Shown here one piece after another: positions 34,340 to 43,245 of a stretch of 64,000 nucleotides of DNA. The position numbers and the translations under genes were made by a program. Position 1 is the first letter of the stretch. Each line of letters begins with the position of its first letter. Below the pieces are notes generated by a model, which was not told the origin of the DNA, ran no database searches, and was given only the letters and a program-made list of their open reading frames with translations. This stretch comes from Acidobacteriota bacterium (lineage in GTDB: Bacteria > Acidobacteriota > Terriglobia > Terriglobales > Acidobacteriaceae): the NCBI GenBank assembly GCA_021846985.1, contig JAJZVX010000013.1, positions 1-64,000 on the forward strand, in the 5' to 3' direction.

Positions 34340-35023
34340 ATGATGCAAGGCGCGCTGTTGTTGGGGATTGACACCTGCGGACCCTCGGGGTCCGTGGCGC
34401 TGGGGCGGATGGAGGGCGGCGCGGTGGAGGTGCTCGCCCAACGAGCGCTCGAGGGGCGTACGTATTCCGCGACGCTGGCCGCGGCCGTGAGCGCGGTGCT
34501 GGCGCAGGCCGGCGCAAAGCTGAGCGGCCTCCGGGCGCTGGTTGCGGTGAGCGGCCCGGGCAGTTTCACGGGCGTGCGTGTGGGGCTCAGCACGGTCAAG
34601 GGGCTGGCGGAGGCGGCGGCGCTGCCCGTCGCGGCGGTCTCGCGGCTGGCCGTGCTGGCGGCCCGGGAGGGCGTGGCCGCGGCGGCCCTGGATGCGCACC
34701 GGCACGAGATCTTTCTGCGCCTTGATGTCCCGCCGCACTCGCGGGAGCTGCTCGCGGGCCGGGCGGAGCTGGAAGCCATCGCCCCGGCGCCGCATCGCGT
34801 TGCGGTCTGCGACGACGGGGCGGCGTTACTGCTCGCGCAAGCATGGCCGGGCGCCGAGTTGCTGCATGGAGCCGCGCCCACGGCGGCCGATGCGCTGCAT
34901 CTGGCGGCGCCGCTGGTTGCGGCGGCGGCGTTTGTGGACGTGGCGCAACTCGATGGACATTACCTGCGGCGGTCCGACGCGGAAATCTTCGGCGAGCCGG
35001 GAGCCGCCCCCAGACAAAAATGA
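34340..35023 (+). CDS. tsaB: tRNA threonylcarbamoyladenosine biosynthesis protein TsaB
   Basis: This is a 227-residue protein from the ATG at 34340 (34343 also possible). The N-terminus LLGIDTCGPSGSVALG and the signature SGPGSFTGVRVGLSTVKGLA are typical of TsaB, an ASKHA-fold scaffold of the TsaD-TsaB-TsaE complex that makes t6A in tRNA. The stop overlaps the next ATG by 3 nt; TsaB-RimI adjacency is common across bacteria and supports both calls. Confidence 0.92.
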   Translation: MMQGALLLGIDTCGPSGSVALGRMEGGAVEVLAQRALEGRTYSATLAAAVSAVLAQAGAKLSGLRALVAVSGPGSFTGVRVGLSTVKGLAEAAALPVAAVSRLAVLAAREGVAAAALDAHRHEIFLRLDVPPHSRELLAGRAELEAIAPAPHRVAVCDDGAALLLAQAWPGAELLHGAAPTAADALHLAAPLVAAAAFVDVAQLDGHYLRRSDAEIFGEPGAAPRQK

Positions 35024-35490
35024 AGGACGCCATCCGCAAGATCAAGATTCGGCCCATGAGGGCGGACGACATTGAGCAGGCCATGGAGATCGCCGCGGGG
35101 CTGAAGGAGCTCGCGTTCTGGACCTCGACCCAATGGGCCGAGGCCTTGGCCAGCCAGGACGCAGGCCGCCGGAGCGCTCTGGTGGCCGAGGCGGCAGGTG
35201 CCGTGGTGGGCTTTGCCGTAGCCAGTGTGGTCGGCTCAGAGGCGGAACTGGAGTCGATTGCCGTAGAGCGCGCGCGGCAGCGGCAGGGCCTGGGGCGGCA
35301 GCTATGGACGGCGCTCCTGGCTGGCTTCGGGGCAACCGGGGTTACGCATGTCTTTCTGGAAGTGCGGGCCTCCAACCGGCAGGCGCTGCGCTTCTATCGC
35401 TCGCTGGGTTTTGCAGAAACCGGGCGCCGGCCGCACTACTACGCTGATCCCGTTGAAGATGCGGCGCTACTAGGGCTGCGGCTCGGATAA
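35020..35490 (+). CDS. rimI: GNAT acetyltransferase, RimI-like
   Basis: This is a 156-residue protein. GNAT fold with the acetyl-CoA loop RQRQGLGRQLW (about 87-97), the beta-strand LESIAVE before it, and LEVRASNRQALRFYRSLGF toward the end. RimI acetylates the N-terminal alanine of ribosomal protein S18. The start overlaps the tsaB stop (ATGA), as in many genomes. Other GNAT substrates are possible. Confidence 0.85.
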   Translation: MKDAIRKIKIRPMRADDIEQAMEIAAGLKELAFWTSTQWAEALASQDAGRRSALVAEAAGAVVGFAVASVVGSEAELESIAVERARQRQGLGRQLWTALLAGFGATGVTHVFLEVRASNRQALRFYRSLGFAETGRRPHYYADPVEDAALLGLRLG

Positions 35491-35631
35491 AAGAACGGCA
35501 CGCGGCCAAGACGCCAGCCGCGCCGCGGACGTGAATTCCACAGAACAAATGACTTTCGATCCGCGGGGGACTTGCCCGTTCTATCGCACTGGCGATATAT
35601 GTAAATGTTCTGTAAAGTACGGAGGTGCTTG

Positions 35632-35841
35632 ATGGACGAAATCAAGGATTCCACGCTGGGCGAAGAAATTCGGCGCCTGCAGGCTGAACACCAGCACTAC
35701 GCTCAGCGTTTGGAAGAGTTGTTGAACAAGCCCTATCTTTCCGATGAGGAACAGATTGAGGAAGTCAAGCTGAAGAAGCTGAAACTGCACGCCAAAGATA
35801 TGATTTTCGCCCTGGAGCGGCGTTTGCAGGTTCCGGCTTAA
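35632..35841 (+). CDS. DUF465 (YdcH-like) small coiled-coil protein
   Basis: This is a 69-residue protein from the ATG at 35632, preceded by GGAGG with 6-nt spacing. The helical hairpin pattern IRRLQAEHQHYAQRLEELLN...EEVKLKKLKLHAKDMI is the DUF465 signature. The family is widespread in small form and its role is not defined. It sits alone between rimI and psd. Confidence 0.8.
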   Translation: MDEIKDSTLGEEIRRLQAEHQHYAQRLEELLNKPYLSDEEQIEEVKLKKLKLHAKDMIFALERRLQVPA

Positions 35842-36091
35842 AGCCTTTCTTCCCCGGTGACCGGGTCCGCGCGCGCAAGCGCAGAGCCGTGATTCTCGTG
35901 ATCGGAATCGTGGCGGAAGGGCTTGGGCTCCGGAATCGGCGGAAGAGAAACAGCTCGCGGCCGGAGCGGCTTATATAAGACGTGCAGGCAAGGCGGCAGC
36001 AGGGGACAGCCGCTGAAAGGGTCGTGTGTGCCACAGCCCGGCAGACAGAACCCCACGAATGAAGCGATTCGCCGTATAATCGGTGGAAATC

Positions 36092-36721
36092 ATGGTTCGT
36101 GACGGTTACATCTACGGCGGTAGCTTTGTAGTGGTGGCGGGGCTGGTGGGATGGGCCACGGGACACTGGGCCGGGGGCATCGCGCCGCTGCTGCTGGCGG
36201 CATTTTTTCTGTGGTTCTTTCGCGATCCGGAGCGCGCCATCCCGGCCGGAGCCGGTTTGATTGTCTCGCCCGGTGACGGGCTGGTCACGGAGACCGTGGC
36301 CATCCAAACCCCCGAAGGCCCGCGCCAGCGGGTGAGCATCTTCCTCAGCGTTTTCAATGTGCATATCAACCGGTCGCCCATTGCCGGGGTGATCAGCAGC
36401 GTGCGCTACCAGAAGGGACAATACCTCAACGCCATGAATCCGGCCTCCGCTGACCGCAACGAGCAGAATACGGTGACCGTGACTGGCGAGGGCATGGAGG
36501 TCACCTTCAAACAGATCGCCGGGCTGCTGGCGCGCCGCATTGTCTTCGACAGGAAGGAAGGCGACCGGGTCGAGCGCGGCCAGCGCGTCGGCATGATCAA
36601 GTTCGGATCGCGGGTAGACATCGTGGTCCCCGGCGAGGCCAAGCTCCAGGTCAAGGTGGGCCAGCGCGTCAAGGGCGGCGCAAGCGTGGTGGCGGCCATG
36701 CGGCAGGGAGACGGTTTGTGA
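36092..36721 (+). CDS. psd: Phosphatidylserine decarboxylase proenzyme
   Basis: This is a 209-residue protein of the short (archaeal-type) class. Two membrane helices lie near the N-terminus (about 11-45), followed by [11 protein letters not shown] and SPGDGLV. The self-cleavage site is G172-S173 in [11 protein letters not shown], where the serine becomes the pyruvoyl cofactor. It makes phosphatidylethanolamine from phosphatidylserine. A TATAAT box lies at 36075-36080, close to the start. pssA overlaps its stop by 4 nt, giving a two-gene PE pathway operon. Confidence 0.93.
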   Translation: MVRDGYIYGGSFVVVAGLVGWATGHWAGGIAPLLLAAFFLWFFRDPERAIPAGAGLIVSPGDGLVTETVAIQTPEGPRQRVSIFLSVFNVHINRSPIAGVISSVRYQKGQYLNAMNPASADRNEQNTVTVTGEGMEVTFKQIAGLLARRIVFDRKEGDRVERGQRVGMIKFGSRVDIVVPGEAKLQVKVGQRVKGGASVVAAMRQGDGL

Positions 36722-37632
36722 CCGGCGTGAATCCGGCTCTTGCACGAGCCAGGGCGCAGGCCCGCTTGCGCCGCGGCATGTTTCTGCTTCCGTCGCTGTT
36801 CACGGCGGGCAACATCGCGGCGGGCTATTTTTCCATTACCGAGACCATCAAGGCCCTGGGCAGCGCGGGCAACGGCGCCTTCCACCTGGACTTGGCGGCT
36901 ATCGCAATTCTGATTGCCATTCCCCTGGACTCCCTGGACGGCCGCATCGCGCGCATGACAAACACCACCAGCGAGTTTGGCAAGGAGCTGGATTCGCTCG
37001 CCGATGCCATCACCTTCGGCATGGCGCCCAGCTTGCTGGCGCTCATCTGGGGTTTCCATTTTTTGCCCGACTCAGTCAACCCGCGCCTGCTGATGCACCT
37101 GCGCCAGGCCGGAGCGTTCATCTGCTTCCTGTTTCTCATCGGCGGGGTCTCGCGCCTGGCGCGTTTCAACATCAGCCACGACGCGCAGCCGCGCAACCCC
37201 GGCCGGCCCAACCGCAAATACTTCGTCGGCATGCCCATTCCCGCGGCCGCGGGAATGCTGGCGGCAACCGTGCACTTCTTCAACGGCATTCCGGTGCAGG
37301 CATGGTGGGTGTCGCTCATCTGGCTGGGCGTGGTAGGACTGTGCGGCTTCCTGATGGTCAGCACCTGGCGCTTCTGGTCGGGTAAAGAGATCAATCTCTC
37401 CCGTGCGCATCCGTTTCAGTTGCTGTTCTTGCTGGCCGTAGTGGCCTACGTCATCCTCCGCTTCTCCGACGTCATGCTGTTCGGCATGGCGCTCGTGTAT
37501 ATGTTCTCGGGCATTTGGGCGCGGGCGGCTTATTCGTGGTCGCGCCGCAGGCGCCGGCGGCCTCTGGCAGAGCTCGCCGCAACCGATCCGCCTGCCGGAA
37601 CCAATACGCCCCAGCCCACGTCACTCAATTAA
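36718..37632 (+). CDS. pssA: CDP-diacylglycerol-serine O-phosphatidyltransferase
   Basis: This is a 304-residue protein with a GTG start overlapping the psd stop. The CDP-alcohol phosphotransferase motif is [19 protein letters not shown] followed by SLAD (D74...D92, D96). About eight membrane helices. It makes phosphatidylserine, the substrate of the Psd encoded just upstream. The last 35 residues are Arg/Pro-rich and cytosolic. Confidence 0.94.
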   Translation: MTGVNPALARARAQARLRRGMFLLPSLFTAGNIAAGYFSITETIKALGSAGNGAFHLDLAAIAILIAIPLDSLDGRIARMTNTTSEFGKELDSLADAITFGMAPSLLALIWGFHFLPDSVNPRLLMHLRQAGAFICFLFLIGGVSRLARFNISHDAQPRNPGRPNRKYFVGMPIPAAAGMLAATVHFFNGIPVQAWWVSLIWLGVVGLCGFLMVSTWRFWSGKEINLSRAHPFQLLFLLAVVAYVILRFSDVMLFGMALVYMFSGIWARAAYSWSRRRRRRPLAELAATDPPAGTNTPQPTSLN

Positions 37633-37645
37633 TTAAGGGACGCCT

Positions 37646-38668
37646 GTGTACAAAATTGCCATTGCCGGAGCCTCGACCCTTCTGGGCAAAGAACTGAAGG
37701 AAGCGCTGGAGGAGTCGCCCCTCGGCGCGGCCACCATTTCACTGCTCGACGAGGAAGAAACCGAGAGGAAGCTGGAGCAGATCGGCGACGAGATTGCGAT
37801 CGTGCAGTCCATCGGGCAGGACACCTTCGAGCGGATTGACTTCACGTTTTTCTGCGGCAGCGAGAGTTTAACGCGCAAATACTGGCGAGAGGCGCTGCGG
37901 GCCGGCTCCACGGTACTGGACCTCTCCGGCGCCCTGGACGGCGAAAATGGCGTCCTGGTGCGGGCGCCCTGGCTGGGGCCGGCGCGGGTTGACGCCGATC
38001 TGTTTACACCTGCGGTGGCGCCCGCTCACCCGGCGGCCCTGGTGCTGGGCTTGCTGCTGGAGCGGCTCAGCGACGCGTCCGGGGTGCGGTTTGCCGCCGC
38101 CACGCTGTTGCAGCCGGCCAGCGAGTATGGCCGCGGCGCAATGGACGAACTGCACCACCAGACCGTCAGCCTGCTGAGCTTCCAGAGCCTGCCGCGCGCC
38201 GTCTACGACGCGCAGACCGCCTATAACCTGCTGGCGGGCCTGGGCGAGAGCGCAGGCGTAAGCCTCAGCGCCGCCGAGGCGCGCATCCGCCGCCATTATG
38301 CCGCGCTGGGCGGCAATCGCTGGCCCGCCCTCGCGCTTCAGGTCGTGCAGGCCCCCGTCTTTCATGGACACACGTTCTCCATTGCGGTTGAATTGGAGCG
38401 TCCCGCAGACGTGGATGATCTCGAAGAGGCGCTCAGCGGCGAGCGCGTGGACCTGGTGATGGAGGATACCGACTCGCCCTCCAACCTGGCTGCAACCGGG
38501 CAAAATGATGTGCTGGTACGGCTCAGGACGGAGAAGGGAGGGCCAACCGGACAGGTAACGCGGCTGTGGCTATGGGCCGCATCGGACAATTTGCGGTTGA
38601 ATGCCCAGAATGCCGTGCAATGCGCCCTCGACCTGCGCCGTCTGCGTCCGCAGGGCAGCGTGCAATAG
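37646..38668 (+). CDS. Aspartate-semialdehyde dehydrogenase paralogue (Usg-like), probably non-catalytic
   Basis: This is a 340-residue protein with a GTG start. The N-terminal nucleotide fold IAIAGASTLLGKELKEAL and the FFCGSESL region match the ASADH family. The active-site Cys motif (usually NCST/NPGC) is replaced by AVAPAHPAALVL, as in the Usg branch, which lost catalysis. It sits 13 bp after pssA, so it may be cotranscribed with the phospholipid genes. Its function is unknown. Confidence 0.72.
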   Translation: MYKIAIAGASTLLGKELKEALEESPLGAATISLLDEEETERKLEQIGDEIAIVQSIGQDTFERIDFTFFCGSESLTRKYWREALRAGSTVLDLSGALDGENGVLVRAPWLGPARVDADLFTPAVAPAHPAALVLGLLLERLSDASGVRFAAATLLQPASEYGRGAMDELHHQTVSLLSFQSLPRAVYDAQTAYNLLAGLGESAGVSLSAAEARIRRHYAALGGNRWPALALQVVQAPVFHGHTFSIAVELERPADVDDLEEALSGERVDLVMEDTDSPSNLAATGQNDVLVRLRTEKGGPTGQVTRLWLWAASDNLRLNAQNAVQCALDLRRLRPQGSVQ

Positions 38669-38952
38669 GTTCCTCCGCCTGGGCCGGAAGCCCAATCCGG
38701 CCTGGTCCCCTGCGTTCGCCGTATGGCCTCGGCCGGCGCAAAGAGCCCTTAACAACAATTGTGTAGGAATTTCATCCACTTAACTAACGTTCACCAGACA
38801 ATCGCATCTAATCGACTGGTTACTCTCCTGTACGGAACCGCAGCCGCGCCGGCAGTGGGAGTGTCGGTGTGCCAGAACAGCCCTGCGGAAGTTCCCGGCA
38901 GGCTCTTGTGAGCCGGGCAGACGCAAGGCAGGAAAGCGGGAGGAAAACGGGA

Positions 38953-40137
38953 TTGCAACCATCGAGTGTGACTTTGCTGTCGAAAATCGCGCGGGGAGTG
39001 GCGCTCGGCCTTGTCCTGTCGCTTGCTGCCGCTGCGCAAGAGGCGCCGCCGCCGCCGCCGCCGCCCGGCGCTCCGCCACCCAGCGCTCCCCTTTCTCCCG
39101 ATCAGTTGCAGGAACTGGTGGCGCCCATTGCCCTCTATCCCGATTCGCTGGTGGCTCAGATCCTCGCCGCCGCCACCTATCCCACCCAGATCGTGGAAGC
39201 CGAGCGGTTCGTCGAACAGAACCAGGGCCTCACCGGGCAGGCGCTGGCCAACGCGGTCGATGCGCAAGACTGGGCCCCAAGCGTAAAAGCGCTCACGGCC
39301 TTCCCCAGCGTGCTGTCTGACATGAACCAGAACCTCTCCTGGACCTCGGAGCTGGGGGACGCGAATTACAACCAGCCTCAGGACGTGATGAATGCCATCC
39401 AGTTCATGCGCCAGCAGGCCCAGCAGGCGGGCAATCTGCAAAACACCCCGCAGCAATCCGTCGATGACGCCGGCGGCGACATCCAGATTGAACCGGCTGA
39501 CCCTGACGTAGTCTACGTTCCCATGTACGACCCTGAGTCTGTGTATGGATACCCGGTGGGCATGTGGCCCGGTTTCGACCCGTGGTGGACCATGGGCGGT
39601 CCCTATATCTCCTTTGGCATCGGGATCGGCATGCAGCCGTTCTATGGCTTTGGCTGGGGATGGCGCCATTGGGGGCTTGGCTGGGGCCCGCGCGCCGGGG
39701 TGTGGTATGGCGGAGAGCGCTGGTCCTCGCGCAGCCACGCATTCTATGACCGGCGCGCCTTCCTGCACGGAAATTATCGAGGCGTTGGCGGCCGGCACGG
39801 ATTCTTTCACTGGGGCAGAAGGCCGGCCTCCTTCGCCGGTGGCCGTGGCCGGGGCAATGCCGGATTCCGGGGCGGCCTTCGTAATCAGAATCGCGCCATG
39901 CGCGGTTTTGCATCCCGGCCCATGACCGGCATGCGATCCGGCGCCTTCGGCGGCTTCGGGCACGGAGGCGACGTGCGCAGCTTTTCCTCGCGCGGCATGT
40001 CCAGCATGGGTGGCGGCTTCCACGGCGGCGGCTTCGGCGGTGGCGGTTTCCATGGCGGCGGTTTCGGTGGCGGCGGTTTCCACGGCGGCGGCTTCGGCGG
40101 TGGCGGTTTCCATGGCGGTGGAGGCATAAGACGATGA
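38953..40137 (+). CDS. DUF3300-family exported protein with Gly-rich repeat tail
   Basis: This is a 394-residue protein if it begins at the TTG at 38953, which has GGGAGG 9 nt upstream; no ATG fits well. Signal peptide MQPSSVTLLSKIARGVALGL. The DUF3300 domain (about 40-230) contains PIALYPDSLVAQILAAATYP and VVYVPMYDPESVYGYP. The tail is aromatic/Gly-rich and ends in four copies of GGGFHGGGFG. The domain's function is not established. It overlaps the DUF2950 gene by 4 nt; the pair is common in Acidobacteriota and Proteobacteria. Confidence 0.85.
   Translation: MQPSSVTLLSKIARGVALGLVLSLAAAAQEAPPPPPPPGAPPPSAPLSPDQLQELVAPIALYPDSLVAQILAAATYPTQIVEAERFVEQNQGLTGQALANAVDAQDWAPSVKALTAFPSVLSDMNQNLSWTSELGDANYNQPQDVMNAIQFMRQQAQQAGNLQNTPQQSVDDAGGDIQIEPADPDVVYVPMYDPESVYGYPVGMWPGFDPWWTMGGPYISFGIGIGMQPFYGFGWGWRHWGLGWGPRAGVWYGGERWSSRSHAFYDRRAFLHGNYRGVGGRHGFFHWGRRPASFAGGRGRGNAGFRGGLRNQNRAMRGFASRPMTGMRSGAFGGFGHGGDVRSFSSRGMSSMGGGFHGGGFGGGGFHGGGFGGGGFHGGGFGGGGFHGGGGIRR
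40010..40129 (+). repeat. Four tandem 30 bp repeats coding GGGFHGGGFG
   Basis: Four direct 30 bp units at 40010-40039, 40040-40069, 40070-40099 and 40100-40129 encode the His/Gly/Phe-rich end of the DUF3300 protein. The units differ mainly at third codon positions, so the repeat is kept at protein level; the last unit diverges at its end. Confidence 0.9.
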
Positions 40138-41237
40138 GGCGGCTGATGGCAGACAGTATCTCGAAGAAAAACCGTTTCCTCATGGAGGCCGCGATGGCAT
40201 GCACATGGAGCGGGCGACCGAGCCCGCGCAATGAGCGCGGCGGCAGTCTTGCCGTGGCGCTGGTTGTGTTAGGTGTCTTTGGCGCCGGCGGGATGATTGC
40301 GGCGCAGCAGCCGCCGGCGAAGGCGCATCCGCCTTTGCGCGCGGCGTCGGCCGCCGTCCCTCTGGCGCCGCTGTTTCCTGATCTTCCGGCAAAGGGACAG
40401 CAGACCTTTGGTTCGGCCCAGGCCGCTGTCGATGCCCTGGTAGTCGCGCTCAAACAGGATGACAGCGCAGCTCTCGCCAGGATGTTGGGGTCCGATGCGC
40501 AAAAGCTTCTTTCCTCGGGCGATGCTGCGGAAGATAAGCAGGACCAGCAGCAGTTTCTCGACAAATACGCGCAGATGCACCGCCTTGTTACGGAAGGAAA
40601 CGGACTGACAACTTTGTTTGTGGGCGCGGAGAACTGGCCGGCCCCCATCCCGCTCGCGCATCGCGGCCACCTGTGGTATTTCGATACGCCCGCCGGCGAA
40701 AAAGAAGTTCTCTACCGCCGCATCGGCGAGAACGAGCTCACCGTGGTCCAGATCTGCGATGAACTGGTTGACGCGGAAAACCAGTACCATGCCCAGCCGC
40801 ACGACGGGTCGGGAGTGAAGCAATACGCGCAAAAGATGGTCAGCAGTCCCGGCAGGGAAGACGGCCTCTATTGGCAGGTCGCTTCCGGTGGCGTCGAGAG
40901 CCCGCTCGGCCCCATGTTGGCTGCGGCTGAGGCTGAGGGCTATCCCCCGGGCGCGTCTCTGCGCCGGATGCCGTTCCATGGCTACTATTACCGCATCCTG
41001 AAGGCGCAGGGAGCCCATGCTCCAGGAGGAGCCAAAAGCTACCTCAGCGGCGGCAAGATGACGGCGGGATTTGCCTTCCTTGCCTACCCCGCGCAGTACC
41101 GGTCCTCCGGTGTCATGACCTTCCTCGTCGGTTCCAATGGCGTGGTCTATCAGAAGGATCTCGGGCCGCAGACGGAGAAGATCGCAAAGTCAATCGCCGT
41201 CTTCGATCCGGATCGTACCTGGCAAGTGGCCGATTAA
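40134..41237 (+). CDS. DUF2950-family exported protein
   Basis: This is a 367-residue protein whose ATG overlaps the DUF3300 stop. A hydrophobic segment at about 39-58 serves as an uncleaved or late signal. The DUF2950 domain covers about 85-365, with FGSAQAAVDALV, FDTPAGEKEVLYRRIGENE and FLVGSNGVVYQKDLGPQT. Function of the family is not known; the coupled DUF3300-DUF2950 arrangement implies they act together in the envelope. Confidence 0.85.
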   Translation: MRRLMADSISKKNRFLMEAAMACTWSGRPSPRNERGGSLAVALVVLGVFGAGGMIAAQQPPAKAHPPLRAASAAVPLAPLFPDLPAKGQQTFGSAQAAVDALVVALKQDDSAALARMLGSDAQKLLSSGDAAEDKQDQQQFLDKYAQMHRLVTEGNGLTTLFVGAENWPAPIPLAHRGHLWYFDTPAGEKEVLYRRIGENELTVVQICDELVDAENQYHAQPHDGSGVKQYAQKMVSSPGREDGLYWQVASGGVESPLGPMLAAAEAEGYPPGASLRRMPFHGYYYRILKAQGAHAPGGAKSYLSGGKMTAGFAFLAYPAQYRSSGVMTFLVGSNGVVYQKDLGPQTEKIAKSIAVFDPDRTWQVAD

Positions 41238-41495
41238 GGCGGAGCACAGGAACCGCGCCTTCGCCGGGCTTCGATGGGGCGGCTCTTTCTGAGCAATGAG
41301 CCACCCAGCCTCACGCTCACTTATCGCCTCGCTGGCCCGAATTGGCCAGATCGTCTACAGGATGCGGCAATGCAGTCCTTCCGTTTTTCTGCCGGAGATC
41401 CGCTTGAAACAAGGGAGCATTCCCCCTTCCTTCCATCGTGAAATGGTTTCAATGGGAACTTTCCGTCCCCCGGCAGAGGAACCTGCCATCCCCCC

Positions 41496-41525
41496 TTGCA
41501 ACCTCTTGTTTCACTTGCGTATACT
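41496..41525 (+). promoter_or_regulatory. Predicted sigma70-type promoter of the TPR gene
   Basis: TTGCAA (41496-41501) and TATACT (41520-41525) are separated by 18 bp, about 32 bp before the ATG at 41557. It lies in the 319 bp gap 41238-41556, which holds nothing else I recognise. Confidence 0.5.
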
Positions 41526-41556
41526 CCCCTTCCGTAAGAACACCTGTGGACCGGAA

Positions 41557-43212
41557 ATGATGAGCTTAACCCCTGTAGGTTGCCCGAATGCCAGCGGCTG
41601 GTCGTGGCTGGCGCAATCCCGGTCCGCGTGGGTTCTTCTCTTTCTTCTTTGTTCCCCCTTGGCCGCATCCGGTCAGTCGTGTTCCGCCCCTGCTCCCCTG
41701 CAGCAGGCTTTCCGTAGCCAGCTCGGCGCTGACGCCTATCTCAAGCTTGGCGCCTGGTTCGTTCGTAATCACAAGCCGGCCTGCGCCATCCAGACCCTTC
41801 AGGCCGGCGTCAGGCTATATCCCGGCTCGGCCCAGCTTTCCCTCCTGCTTGGTTCCACCCTTTACGACGCAGGGCGCCTGGGCGACGCGCGCGAACCGCT
41901 GCAGCAGGCAGTCCGCCTACTGCCTGGCAGTGCGCAGGCCCACATGCTCCTGGCCTCCACCCTGGACCGCCTCGGAAGCCCTTCTGAGGCGCTTGCCGAG
42001 TGGAAGAGCGCCCTTGCCATCGACCCCGCCTCTCCAAAGGCCCTCGATGGCTGGGCAAGAGAACTCATTGCTGCGGGCGACTATGACACAGTCATTGCCC
42101 GCCTCGGCTCCGCGCCCCCCAGCGAGCGGCTTATGCTCGACCTCGGCACCGCCTACCAGAAAGAAGACCGGATCGACGAGGCCGCCCGCGTTTTCAATCA
42201 AGGGCTCAAATCCTACCCCAACTCCGATTTGCTCACCGGCTCCCTCGCCTCGCTCTACGTCCACGACACCCAATATGAGGCTGCTTCCAAGGTCGCCGCC
42301 GCTTTGGCGCAAAGAAAGCCCGGCGATGTCGAGGCGCAGCGCATCTACCTTCACGCCCTCGCCGTTGCCGGTAACAACGATGCCGCCGCGCCGGTTGGCC
42401 GCAAATTGCTGCAGATGGCTCCGCACGACGCCGACATCCTGCAAATGAACGGCTACCTCGAATTCAAGGCCGGCAACTACCCCACGGCCCGCAAGCACCT
42501 TGAAGAGGCCATTGCCCTCGATCCCAATGACCCCAACGCGCACGCCAACCTCGGCTTCGTCCTTGTGCAGATGAACGATCCCGCCGGCGCCAGGACGCAA
42601 CTGCAGAAAGCGCTTGCATTGGGCGCCAGTGATCTCCAGATCCACTTCGAACTGGCCCGGGCCCTGCGCTCCTTGGGAGAAAACGCCCAGGCACAGCAGC
42701 AACTGGCTCTCTACCAAAAGCAGCTCAAGGAAAACTCCGACAAGTACGAGGCCCTGTTGAGCGTAGCCGAGGCCGGCCGTGCTCTCCGCGCCGGTGACAA
42801 GCAGAAAGCCGCCGATCTCTTCCGCAAGGCCAGCGCCCTCCAGCCCTCCGACCCCAGCCTGCCCTACCGGCTTGCCCAAATTCTCGGCGAAATGGGTGAC
42901 GTTCCGGGCGAGCGAGCCGCCCTCGAACAGGCCATTCAGTCCAATCCAAATTTCGTCCAGGCCCAGTACCAGCTCGGCTATCTCGACTTTCAGGCCGGTG
43001 ATGATCCCGGCGCGGAAAAACAGTTTCGCATCACCATCGAGGCGCTTCCTAACAATGTTCCCGCGTGGTGTGCCCTGGCATCCACCCTGGCTCGGCAATC
43101 CCGTTTCCCCGAGGCCCAACAAGCCGTCGTCACCGCGCTCCGGCTGGACCCCAACAACGCCGTCGCCCTCAAACTGCGCGGCATGATCGCGGCCGCCATG
43201 AAGCGGCATTAA
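41557..43212 (+). CDS. Exported tetratricopeptide-repeat protein
   Basis: This is a 551-residue protein from the ATG at 41557 (41560 equally possible). Signal peptide at about 15-40 (WVLLFLLCSPLAASGQSCSA, with a possible lipobox at SGQSC). About ten TPR units follow, e.g. AREPLQQAVRLLPGSAQAHM, ARKHLEEAIALDPNDPNAHA and AQQAVVTALRLDPNNAVALK. TPRs hold protein complexes together. The gene precedes an ASPIC/UnbV protein by 33 bp, a frequent acidobacterial pairing. Confidence 0.85.
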   Translation: MMSLTPVGCPNASGWSWLAQSRSAWVLLFLLCSPLAASGQSCSAPAPLQQAFRSQLGADAYLKLGAWFVRNHKPACAIQTLQAGVRLYPGSAQLSLLLGSTLYDAGRLGDAREPLQQAVRLLPGSAQAHMLLASTLDRLGSPSEALAEWKSALAIDPASPKALDGWARELIAAGDYDTVIARLGSAPPSERLMLDLGTAYQKEDRIDEAARVFNQGLKSYPNSDLLTGSLASLYVHDTQYEAASKVAAALAQRKPGDVEAQRIYLHALAVAGNNDAAAPVGRKLLQMAPHDADILQMNGYLEFKAGNYPTARKHLEEAIALDPNDPNAHANLGFVLVQMNDPAGARTQLQKALALGASDLQIHFELARALRSLGENAQAQQQLALYQKQLKENSDKYEALLSVAEAGRALRAGDKQKAADLFRKASALQPSDPSLPYRLAQILGEMGDVPGERAALEQAIQSNPNFVQAQYQLGYLDFQAGDDPGAEKQFRITIEALPNNVPAWCALASTLARQSRFPEAQQAVVTALRLDPNNAVALKLRGMIAAAMKRH

Positions 43213-43245
43213 GCATCTCACCCTTTCAGGAGGATCCTGGCTCCC

